The position numbers and the translations under genes were made by a program. 34,110 bases of DNA, taken from positions 1 to 34,110 of the forward strand of contig CALXJR010000003.1 in assembly GCA_944388675.1 (NCBI GenBank). Reading direction: 5' to 3'. This document shows, one piece after another, positions 1 to 5,495 of the stretch. Position 1 is the first letter of the stretch; every line of letters begins with the position of its first letter. The notes beneath the pieces were generated by a model, which saw only the letters and a program-made list of their open reading frames with translations, was not told the origin of the DNA and made no database searches. The stretch is from an uncultured Clostridia bacterium. GTDB lineage: Bacteria > Bacillota > Clostridia > TANB77 > CAG-508.

Positions 1-645
1 ATTTATATCATATGGTATTTCTGGAATTAAAACAATATCTGCTCCACCAGCAATACCAGACTCTAATGCAATCCAGCCTGCATATCTTCCCATTACTTCT
101 AATACCATTATTCTATGATGTGTTTCACCTGTTGTGTGAAGTCTATCTAATGCTTCTGTTGCAACAGATACAGCTGTATTATAACCAAATGTTATTTCTG
201 TACATGCAACATCATTATCTATTGTTTTTGGAACACCTATTACGTTTATCCCTTTTAAAGATAAATCTCTTGCTGATTTTTGTGTTCCATCTCCGCCTAG
301 TGTAAATACACAGTCAAATCCATCATCTTTTACATTCTGCACGCATTTATCAGATAAATCCTGATATTCTACTTCACCATTTGGCATTACTACTTTATAG
401 TTAAACACATTTGCATTTGTAGAAGAACCTATTATTGAGCCACCTTTTGGTAATATTCCTGATGCTATTTTATTTCCTTCTGTACTTAGCTTTATATAAT
501 CATTATTAAGCAATCCTCTATATCCTTCTATAAATCCATAACACTCTATTCCATTTTCCTCTGCTGTTTTTACAATAGCTCTTATAACAGCATTAAATCC
601 AGATACATCTCCACCATTTGCTAAAATTGCAACTTTTTTTAACAT
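1..645 (-). CDS. pfkA: 6-phosphofructokinase, 5' part (gene runs off the left edge)
   Basis: Phosphorylates fructose 6-phosphate to fructose 1,6-bisphosphate in cytosolic glycolysis. Translating leftwards from the ATG at 643-645 gives 215 residues without a stop, about two thirds of a usual 320-360-residue enzyme; the rest is outside the window. Visible family motifs in order: an N-terminal nucleotide loop with GGD then GFNAVIRA (residues 11-22), PKGGSIIGSS, LGGDGTQKSA, the catalytic PKTIDND stretch, and MGRYAGWIA. GGDG (Gly, not Asp) at the donor site usually goes with ATP, while the Lys of PKTIDND is common in the mixed 'X' clade and in PPi enzymes, so ATP is the more likely donor but this is not certain. 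The loop reads GGDVSG where most relatives have GGDxPG. The RBS TAGGAGGA at 653-660 fixes the start. A likely promoter lies at 701-728. Confidence 0.93.
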   Translation of the reverse strand, partial: MLKKVAILANGGDVSGFNAVIRAIVKTAEENGIECYGFIEGYRGLLNNDYIKLSTEGNKIASGILPKGGSIIGSSTNANVFNYKVVMPNGEVEYQDLSDKCVQNVKDDGFDCVFTLGGDGTQKSARDLSLKGINVIGVPKTIDNDVACTEITFGYNTAVSVATEALDRLHTTGETHHRIMVLEVMGRYAGWIALESGIAGGADIVLIPEIPYDIN

Positions 646-700
646 TTCTTTATCCTCCTATGTTTTTTATTTATATTTATCTTTTAGTTTTTCTTATAAT

Positions 701-728
701 ATTATACCAAAAAGATGAGAAAATACAA
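701..728 (-). promoter_or_regulatory. Probable sigma-A promoter of pfkA
   Basis: On the minus strand a perfect TATAAT (701-706) is preceded at 16 bp by TTGTAT (723-728). The start codon lies about 55 bp downstream. The element lies within the left copy of the 44-bp direct repeat (702-745). Confidence 0.5.
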
Positions 729-745
729 CAATTTTAGAAATATTT
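702..745. repeat. 44-bp direct repeat, left copy
   Basis: This segment (TTATACCAAAAAG... to ...TTTTAGAAATATTT) recurs in the same orientation at 1144-1187 with three mismatches. The two copies bracket the toxin-antitoxin module. This copy carries the -10 of the pfkA promoter. Confidence 0.85.
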
Positions 746-800
746 ACTAAATTTCCAAATAGCTTTTTACATTTTTTTCCTATTAATTTTTGCTTTTATA

Positions 801-829
801 TTGACTTATGTTTGAATAATTTGTATAAT
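801..829 (+). promoter_or_regulatory. Sigma-A promoter of the small toxin gene
   Basis: TTGACT (801-806), a 17-bp spacer and TATAAT (824-829) on the plus strand. The expected start of transcription is near 836, giving a leader of about 50 nt before the ATG at 888. Confidence 0.8.
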
Positions 830-861
830 TTTACTCAGAAGTAAGGAGAAGCAGAAGTGTG

Positions 862-882
862 TCGCCTCCTCAAAGGAGGTGA
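862..882 (+). promoter_or_regulatory. RBS-sequestering hairpin in the toxin leader
   Basis: TCGCCTCCT (862-870) can pair with AGGAGGTGA (874-882) across a 3-nt CAA loop: nine pairs, one of them G-U. The right arm is the Shine-Dalgarno sequence of the toxin peptide, so the mRNA would start out translationally closed. This is a known property of Fst-like and related type I toxin mRNAs. Confidence 0.7.
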
Positions 883-887
883 TGTGT

Positions 888-1001
888 ATGGTAGAATTTT
901 TATTACAATTTATTATATTACTTTTTACTGGTCTTGTATCAGTAACTATCATTACTATTGCCTTAATAATTGTACTTGTACATAATTTAGGCGAAAAATA
1001 A
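888..1001 (+). CDS. Small hydrophobic holin-like/Fst-like peptide, probable type I toxin
   Basis: A 37-residue peptide: a short N-terminus (MVEFLLQ), a continuous hydrophobic helix of about 25 residues (IILLFTG to IIVLVH), and a short polar tail ending NLGEK. This is the format of Gram-positive type I toxins (Fst, TxpA/BsrG, 'putative holin-like toxin'), which insert in and damage the cell's own membrane. The RBS AAAGGAGGTG ends 8 nt before the ATG at 888; an in-frame ATG at 882 is too close to it. The gene has its own promoter (801-829), a sequestered RBS (862-882) and a convergent antisense unit sharing its terminator (1007-1043). It is too short for common gene callers. Assignment rests on size, hydrophobicity and layout; I do not recognise the exact subfamily. 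Confidence 0.7.
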   Translation: MVEFLLQFIILLFTGLVSVTIITIALIIVLVHNLGEK

Positions 1002-1088
1002 ATAACAAATACACACTCTGCTTGCTGATTAGAGTGTGTATTTAACACATAAAACTAATGGCGACCACTTTTGTGGCTCCTTATTTCT
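1000..1088 (-). ncRNA. Predicted antisense antitoxin RNA of the type I module
   Basis: A minus-strand promoter at 1095-1122 would start an RNA near 1088 and end it just past the shared hairpin 1007-1043, about 80-90 nt in all. Its 5' part can fold into a stem-loop (CCAC-AAAA-GTGG core, plus-strand 1064-1075). The RNA is complementary to the toxin mRNA through the terminator, and its 5' end has a weak match to the toxin leader (TGTGGCTCCTTA at 1072-1083 versus TGTGTCGCCTCCT at 858-870). Ends are inferred from promoter and hairpin only. Confidence 0.55.
1007..1043. terminator. Bidirectional terminator hairpin shared by toxin mRNA and antisense RNA
   Basis: AAATACACACTCT (1007-1019) and AGAGTGTGTATTT (1031-1043) form a perfect 13-bp stem with an 11-nt loop. 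It starts 5 nt after the toxin stop codon. The AT base pairs at the stem foot supply U-rich ends on both strands. Convergent RNAs sharing one terminator is the par/Fst layout. Confidence 0.75.
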
Positions 1089-1094
1089 ATTTTT

Positions 1095-1122
1095 ATTATA
1101 GCATAAATTTTACATTTGTCAA
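1095..1122 (-). promoter_or_regulatory. Strong sigma-A promoter for the antisense RNA
   Basis: Consensus TTGACA (1117-1122) and TATAAT (1095-1100) with a 16-bp spacer on the minus strand. It is closer to consensus than the toxin promoter, as expected if the antitoxin is made in excess. A perfect palindrome (1110-1128) is centred on its -35. Confidence 0.8.
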
Positions 1123-1128
1123 ATGTAA
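1110..1128. repeat. 19-bp perfect palindrome over the antisense -35
   Basis: TTACATTTG and CAAATGTAA flank a single central T. It could be an operator for the antisense promoter; it might also be coincidence in AT-rich DNA. Confidence 0.5.
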
Positions 1129-1143
1129 TTTTTTATTCAGTAG

Positions 1144-1187
1144 TTATACCAAAAAGTTAAGAAAATACAACAATTTTAGAAACATTT
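1144..1187. repeat. 44-bp direct repeat, right copy
   Basis: Second copy of the element at 702-745, with 41 of 44 positions identical. It lies directly beyond the antisense promoter and 7 bp after the restored stop codon of the frameshifted surface gene (1194). Confidence 0.85.
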
Positions 1188-1193
1188 TTCACT

Positions 1194-2445
1194 TTAATAG
1201 ATTGTAACTCTAAAACCAAAATTGTATCCTTCAATTAATTTATCTATATTTTTACTCATTACATTATAAGACCCAGCATAATCCATGTAAGTTGAATCAA
1301 TTCCTCCTCCTCTAGCAGTCCATATTAAATCTCCACCAAACGACATTGGATATGAAAGAGTAAATTCAAATACATTTCCTGCTACATCATAAGTATTTAA
1401 TACTTTTGTTTTATTTGATGCACCAGTTGTTAATAATGTTTCTGTACCGTCTTTCTTTTTTTGATGATGAATTTATCCAATTATTGTATGGATATTTAGT
1501 CGCCTGTCTAGCATTTTGGCTTGTAATCTCCAATTCACTATCATCATAATTACCCCAATCTTTACTATTTAAATAAACATCTACACCTGTATTTTTCAAA
1601 CATTTTAGCATTAAGTTCCATTGAATTCCAAATAATAAGCTACTTGTATATTCTCCAGATTGAAAACTATCTGCTAATATTTGTGCTTGATTACAAGTTA
1701 TATAATTATATGGGTAAGCATCTTTTTGGATAACAGGCTTATTACTTTCAATTAACTGGTTAGCTGTCATATTTATCATTTGCTGTAGTTTTGTTTCATA
1801 ATTATCATCGCTTCTACTTATTTCTCTTATCTCTCCAGTTTTATATCCAGTTTCATATCTTCCTACGTAGAATCCTCCATTTTCATAAATACTTTTTAAC
1901 ATTTTTCTTTTTAAAGCATTATAATCTTTTATTCCTAATGCTTCTTCTGTTGTTTCCGAATAATTAGACCAATCATCAATATATTCTTTATCTACTTCAT
2001 TAAAATATGAATAGTCTGATAAAGCTTGTTCTATTGCATTATAGTATTCATCTGAATCTTCTTGTGTATTATTTACTAAATCATAATTTGGGCCTGTTCC
2101 ATCATTTGGAACTGGAATCCATACATATTCATTTCCACTACCATCTTTTATTACTAGCCCCTCTTCAATTGTTGTTTCTCCTTTTGTAGTTGATGCAGAA
2201 AAACCACTTGGTAGATAAGGCGTTGAGCCTGTTATTTTAGTAGAAATAATTTTGTTTTCATTTTCATATTCATCAGATATTACTTGGTTTAAATTATTTC
2301 TAGCAGAATCTGTATCTGTTTTTTTCAGAACAAAAATTAGTACAAATGTAATAAGAATAAGTACAATAATTATGATTGTTAAAATAATATTTAAAGATAC
2401 TCCTCTTTGATTTATTTTTAATTTTTCAATTAATGATTCTTTCAA
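1194..2445 (-). pseudogene. Frameshifted pseudopilin-like surface protein with FGE/SUMF1-like domain
   Basis: The open frame from the TTG at 2443-2445 (RBS AAAGGGGAT) ends prematurely near 1411. Removing one base from the A7 run (T7 on plus, 1456-1462) restores a protein of about 416 residues ending at the TAA at 1194-1196. N-terminus: a short basic stretch, then RGVSLNIILT and a long hydrophobic helix, resembling a prepilin-type leader without the usual Glu5. Downstream, EYVWIPVP, GGFYVGRYETGY and, beyond the shift, DVAGNVFEFT, ARGGG and FGFRVTIY match the signature order of formylglycine-generating-enzyme/C-type-lectin-like folds, seen in Clostridia surface proteins with such leaders. The cysteines of a working formylglycine enzyme are not evident, so a binding role is likelier than catalysis. 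The cause may be real inactivation, slippage at A7, or a sequence error. Confidence 0.75.
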
Positions 2446-2483
2446 AATTTTTATCCCCTTTTTAATTTAAGATTATATTTAAA

Positions 2484-2512
2484 ATTATAATTCATTTTAT
2501 ATTTAATTTCAA
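2484..2512 (-). promoter_or_regulatory. Sigma-A promoter of the pseudopilin/FGE-like gene
   Basis: TTGAAA (2507-2512), 17-bp spacer and TATAAT (2484-2489) on the minus strand, about 40 bp upstream of the TTG start. Confidence 0.65.
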
Positions 2513-2527
2513 TTAAAATTTAAAAAT

Positions 2528-2553
2528 GGCGGGGCTTGTTATAAAGCTCCGCC
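2528..2553 (-). terminator. Terminator of the first 68-residue cassette
   Basis: GGCGGGGCTT (2528-2537) and AAGCTCCGCC (2544-2553) form a GC-rich stem around a GTTATA loop. On the minus strand it is followed by ATTTTTAAATTTT. It is almost identical to the hairpin at 2875-2908. Confidence 0.85.
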
Positions 2554-2560
2554 AAAAATA

Positions 2561-2767
2561 TTAGCTCTCCTCCTCCATAATTTCTGCACACTTTGCCAGC
2601 ATCTTGATGAAGTCCTCTCGGTTCTTCACATAGAACTTTGCACTGCATGAAGTTGCCATAAGAGATTTGGCATACTCCTCAGCAGCAATCATGGATGCGC
2701 GAGTTTTGAAGGTTGCCTTTACCGCATTGTCCCGGTCTAAGCAAACCTCCAGCCAATATTGTTTCAT
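2561..2767 (-). CDS. 68-residue protein of unknown function, cassette A
   Basis: I do not recognise a named family. The start at 2765-2767 is set by the RBS GAGGAGGG 6-7 nt upstream and by a promoter at 2801-2829; a longer frame starting at 2872 would begin upstream of that promoter and is rejected. The product is soluble, mixed alpha/beta in look (MKQYWLEVCLDRDN... NREDFIKMLAKCAEIMEEES). It has the same length as its neighbour (2921-3127), with about a third of positions identical and no gaps, e.g. WLEVxLD, KxTF, AE-(Y/F)-A, a central F, R-x-D and L-A-x4-IM. Base composition is clearly richer in G+C than the surrounding genes, which suggests acquisition from another source. It is a monocistronic unit with its own promoter and terminator. 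Confidence 0.75.
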   Translation of the reverse strand: MKQYWLEVCLDRDNAVKATFKTRASMIAAEEYAKSLMATSCSAKFYVKNREDFIKMLAKCAEIMEEES

Positions 2768-2800
2768 GCAAAAACCCTCCTCATGGATTTTTATGTCCAT

Positions 2801-2829
2801 ATTATAACACATTTTGACACTTTTTTCAA
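2801..2829 (-). promoter_or_regulatory. Sigma-A promoter of cassette A
   Basis: TTGAAA (2824-2829), 17-bp spacer, TATAAT (2801-2806) on the minus strand; the RBS lies about 25 bp downstream. Confidence 0.75.
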
Positions 2830-2874
2830 ATATATCTATTTTTGCCCATCTTGGACGTTTCTTTTTGGGCAAAA

Positions 2875-2908
2875 AAGTGGCGGAGCTTGTTATAAAGCTC
2901 CGCCACTT
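2875..2908 (-). terminator. Terminator of the second 68-residue cassette
   Basis: AAGTGGCGGAGCTT (2875-2888) and AAGCTCCGCCACTT (2895-2908) form a perfect 14-bp stem with the same GTTATA loop as 2528-2553. It is followed on the minus strand by TTTTTT. It lies just beyond the stop codon of cassette B. Confidence 0.9.
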
Positions 2909-2920
2909 TGCTTTTGGTTG

Positions 2921-3127
2921 TTACTTTTCCCTTGCCATAATGTTAATCCAATAGGCAAGAACAGTCACATAGTCTTTGCGACTGCGCATAAAGAACCGTG
3001 GGCCAGTTCTTCTATTGCACATCCGCTCAGCAAATGCTTCTGCACTTTGCTTGTCTCTTACACAGGTAAATGTTACCTTTGCTTGATTTTCGGCATCTAA
3101 TGCAACCTCCAACCATAAGCTGTCCAT
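2921..3127 (-). CDS. 68-residue protein of unknown function, cassette B (paralogue of A)
   Basis: A diverged paralogue of the 2561-2767 product, also exactly 68 residues. Shared positions include WLEV at 5-8, LD at 10-11, TF at 19-20, AE at 29-30, F at 45, R50, D52, LA at 57-58 and IM at 63-64. The RBS GAGGAGGG precedes the ATG at 3125-3127 by about 6 nt, and a promoter sits at 3159-3187. No signal peptide or membrane segment is seen. Like cassette A, it is richer in G+C and uses codons (CGC, CGG, GCC) that are rare in the neighbourhood. The function is unknown. Tandem, individually promoted and terminated small genes resemble mobile-element cargo. Confidence 0.75.
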   Translation of the reverse strand: MDSLWLEVALDAENQAKVTFTCVRDKQSAEAFAERMCNRRTGPRFFMRSRKDYVTVLAYWINIMAREK

Positions 3128-3158
3128 AAAAATCCCTCCTCTGGGCTTTTATGTTAAC

Positions 3159-3187
3159 ATTTTATCACAATTTTTTATTTTTTTCAA
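3159..3187 (-). promoter_or_regulatory. Sigma-A promoter of cassette B
   Basis: TTGAAA (3182-3187), 17-bp spacer, TAAAAT (3159-3164) on the minus strand, matching the arrangement at cassette A. Confidence 0.65.
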
Positions 3188-3190
3188 GTT

Positions 3191-3316
3191 TTATTTATCT
3201 TCCAACAGCCAATCCATAATATTTTTATGAATAATTCCATCTTGTGAAAAATCTAATTTATCCATTGTTAAAACATATTTAGGGAAATTGAACTTTTTAT
3301 GCCTTTTTTTAACCTT
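3191..3316 (-). pseudogene. C-terminal remnant of an AAA-family ATPase with DUF4143-type tail
   Basis: Reading leftwards to the TAA at 3191-3193 gives about 35 recognisable codons: FNFPKYVLTMDKLDFS, then DGIIHKNIMDWLLEDK. This is the typical end of the widespread prokaryotic ATP-binding proteins with a C-terminal DUF4143 nuclease-like domain (KYVLTxD...GI.H.NI.DFLL). An in-frame TGA at 3317-3319 and no ATPase sequence upstream show that the rest is gone. The stop lies against the -35 of cassette B, so the cassette probably inserted at, or replaced, this gene. Recognised by motif memory only. Confidence 0.55.
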
Positions 3317-3340
3317 TCACAAAAACATAAAAATCTTAAA

Positions 3341-3371
3341 GCTGTTTTTGGAAGGTGTCCCCAAAAACAGC
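3341..3371 (-). terminator. Terminator of the spoIIIA operon
   Basis: GCTGTTTTTGG (3341-3351) and CCAAAAACAGC (3361-3371) make a perfect 11-bp stem, followed on the minus strand by TTTAAGATTTTTATGTTTTT. It starts 13 bp after the spoIIIAH stop. Confidence 0.75.
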
Positions 3372-3383
3372 CCCAAAAATACC

Positions 3384-4079
3384 CTATTCTTTATTGCTTA
3401 TATGTATATTATCAACTTCTGCAGATAATTCTCTAGATACTATGTTTTGTATTTGTGCTATTTGCTCTGGTGTTATTTCTTTTCCTTTTATTATAACACT
3501 TACACTTTCTCCATTTACAAATATTACTACATCTTCGAATCCCTTATTTTTTATTAAATTTTCAGCTATCATTATTGCATTTTTTTGGTCATTTATGTTT
3601 TTTATTTCATTTTGAGATATTTCTTTTTGTGTTTCTGATATTTGGCTATTTTCTAATATATTTTGATAGCTTTCTAACATTTGTGAATACATTTTTTCTC
3701 TTTCTAGCCTAGATTCTGTAAAATACTCATCACTTGTTGTATTACTTGTTGTTTCTATATTAGTATTATTTTCTATATTATTATTGTTGTTTTCCATCTT
3801 TGTAGCATTCGTTTCTTTAGTATTATTAGATGCAGTATTTGATGCAGTATCTGTTGCATTATTTGTTTCTGTATTTAATTCTGTACCTTGAACATTTTCT
3901 TCTACATTTGCACTAACTAATTTTGCGTCTCCTAACCCTGCATATTGCTCAGAGTCGGCTAATGCTGAAGCTTGCAAAGCATCTTTTGTATTCGCAGTAT
4001 AATTCATATAACCTGCAGCAATAAGCATTATTGCAATTGCTGAAATAATAACTTGATTCTTCTTTAATATATTTTTCAT
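3384..4079 (-). CDS. spoIIIAH: Stage III sporulation protein AH
   Basis: Mother-cell component that binds forespore SpoIIQ across the intermembrane space and forms a ring of the SpoIIIA-SpoIIQ channel. It has 231 residues. There is one N-terminal membrane helix (about 9-27, QVIISAIAIMLIAAGYM), then a long Asn/Thr/Glu-rich low-complexity linker (about 65-115) and a C-terminal domain with the YscJ/EscJ-like ring-forming fold (about 125-231, including ENLIKNKGFEDVVIFVNGESVSVIIKG). Last gene of the operon, 126 bp after spoIIIAG and just before a terminator. The RBS is AGAAAGGG. The Asn-rich linker is longer and less complex than in Bacillus. Confidence 0.93.
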   Translation of the reverse strand: MKNILKKNQVIISAIAIMLIAAGYMNYTANTKDALQASALADSEQYAGLGDAKLVSANVEENVQGTELNTETNNATDTASNTASNNTKETNATKMENNNNNIENNTNIETTSNTTSDEYFTESRLEREKMYSQMLESYQNILENSQISETQKEISQNEIKNINDQKNAIMIAENLIKNKGFEDVVIFVNGESVSVIIKGKEITPEQIAQIQNIVSRELSAEVDNIHISNKE

Positions 4080-4205
4080 AGATAATCTATCCCTTTCTAA
4101 GTTTTTATTTAAAATATAATTTTAATCTTTTTTATTCTTGGTCTTCTCATTTATAATTTTCTGACTTCTAATGCTCTTCTATTTTCAATCTTTTTTTATT
4201 TTATC

Positions 4206-4857
4206 TTATTTCATTTCAAATACTTGTATTTTATATGTTGCAAGACCTGTAACTGCCTCTACTGCTTGAACTATATTTGTTTTTACGTCTGCATTTCCTG
4301 CACCTGTTGCAGTAATTATTGCTCCTTCAATTTTCGGATTTACAACACTTTGTGTCATTGGAGTTTTTACTCCATCATTTTCTTCATATATTATTTCTTT
4401 ACTTGTGCTTGATTCATTTACCACTCTTGTTCCACCTCCGAGAGTCGGTTTCTTCAGTTACTGTAGAACTTGTGTCTTCATCATACATTGGTATAACACT
4501 ACTTGTTTGTGAATATGTAATAAGTACTTTTACTTCTCCTACTCCTTTTATATTAGAAAGTATATTCTCTAGTTTTTCTTCTATTCCATTTGAGAAAGAA
4601 GTAGTAGCATCATTTGAAATTATATTCTCTTCTTCAGCAAGTCTTTTTCCTGAAGCATCATTTGTAATTGTTTGGCTTTTACTACTATCTCCATTCCATA
4701 TGTAATTAATTGCAACTATTGTTACTATTAAAATGATAACAAAAATAACCAAATTTTCTATTTTTCTTTTATTATTTTCTCCTTCTTTAGGTTTAAACTT
4801 TTCTTTAATTTTATCTAATTTTTCCTTTAACAAATCCAATTCCACCTTTCTGCTCAA
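4206..4857 (-). pseudogene. spoIIIAG: Stage III sporulation protein AG, split by a frameshift
   Basis: SpoIIIAG forms the large ring of the feeding-tube apparatus in the mother-cell membrane. The first frame (TTG at 4857, overlapping the spoIIIAF stop; a TTG at 4833 has the better spaced RBS AAAGGTGG) encodes a cytoplasmic start, one membrane helix (about 34-54) and the first part of the ring domain up to VTEETDS, then drifts to a TGA at 4414-4416. Dropping the single base at 4440 joins it in register to GGGTRVVNES and the remainder down to 4206, giving about 216 residues, the usual length; Bacillus has TEETDKEGGKR at this point. The second half also has its own GGAGGTGG seven nt before a GTG at 4422-4424, so it could be made separately. 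Either a real lesion or split, or a sequence error. Confidence 0.88.
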
Positions 4858-5483
4858 AGAATTTCTATATTATCAATGGAAATATCATATGTGCTACTAA
4901 TATACTGAGCAATTTTTTGTTTTTCACTAGAGGTAATTGTAGTATTATTTTCTTTTGTAGTATTTTCTCCTATTTGAATATTTACTTCTTCTACTTCATT
5001 TATTTGTATTGTTCCAGTATTGCTTTTTTCTGAATTTTCTGTATTTGGGGTTGTTTCTTCTTTATCTACACTTAAACTAATAAATTCAATTGTATAATTT
5101 TCATCATCTCTAATTTGAATATATGTACTTAAAACATCATAACCTTTATCTTTTAGTTTTGCTTTTATGTCAGATTCCAAATTTGATTGATATATGTCTT
5201 TAATTGTTCTATTATTGTTTTCCTCTATCTTTTTTGATATTTCTTCATCACTTTTTGCCATTTGCTCCTCATAAGCTTTTGTGTCTAATAGGTCATTTAC
5301 ATTAAAATCTTTGCTTGTAAATTTTTTAATTGCTGGAGATATTATTGTAAATAAAATATATAATCCAACTACAACTTTTACATATTTTTTACTTGAACCA
5401 TTTGGCAAAATCATTTCAATTATTGTTGCAATTATTACCGATACAATGATTCCCTGTGCCCAATTATTAAGCCATTCAACCAA
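4854..5483 (-). CDS. spoIIIAF: Stage III sporulation protein AF
   Basis: Ring-forming membrane subunit of the SpoIIIA complex; 209 residues. Two N-terminal membrane helices (about 10-27 and 36-55), then a charged helical segment and a C-terminal domain resembling the SpoIIIAG/YscJ ring-building fold (about 100-209, with DKGYDVLSTYIQI and the final TYDISIDNIEIL). A Glu/Asn/Thr-rich insert lies in the middle. The start is a TTG at 5481-5483 after AGGAGGAG, the RBS overlapping the end of spoIIIAE; it overlaps spoIIIAG by 4 nt, indicating coupled translation. Confidence 0.93.
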   Translation of the reverse strand: MVEWLNNWAQGIIVSVIIATIIEMILPNGSSKKYVKVVVGLYILFTIISPAIKKFTSKDFNVNDLLDTKAYEEQMAKSDEEISKKIEENNNRTIKDIYQSNLESDIKAKLKDKGYDVLSTYIQIRDDENYTIEFISLSVDKEETTPNTENSEKSNTGTIQINEVEEVNIQIGENTTKENNTTITSSEKQKIAQYISSTYDISIDNIEIL

Positions 5484-5495
5484 AATTACTCCTCC

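Noticed and set aside
12-305. Plus-strand ORF of 97 codons at the left end
   Set aside because: Antisense shadow of pfkA; Leu/Phe/His-rich translation typical of the complement of AT-rich coding DNA.
806-1048. Minus-strand ORF across the toxin gene
   Set aside because: Runs through both promoter and terminator elements of the type I module, has no RBS; non-coding antisense.
2768-2872. N-terminal extension of cassette A (103-residue version)
   Set aside because: Starts upstream of a good promoter (2801-2829) and includes the RBS region; the ATG at 2767 matches the 68-residue paralogue exactly.
4430-4445. Programmed +1 frameshift in spoIIIAG
   Set aside because: The SD-like sequence lies downstream, not upstream, of the shift and there is no slippery stop codon as in prfB; a split gene, lesion or error is more likely.
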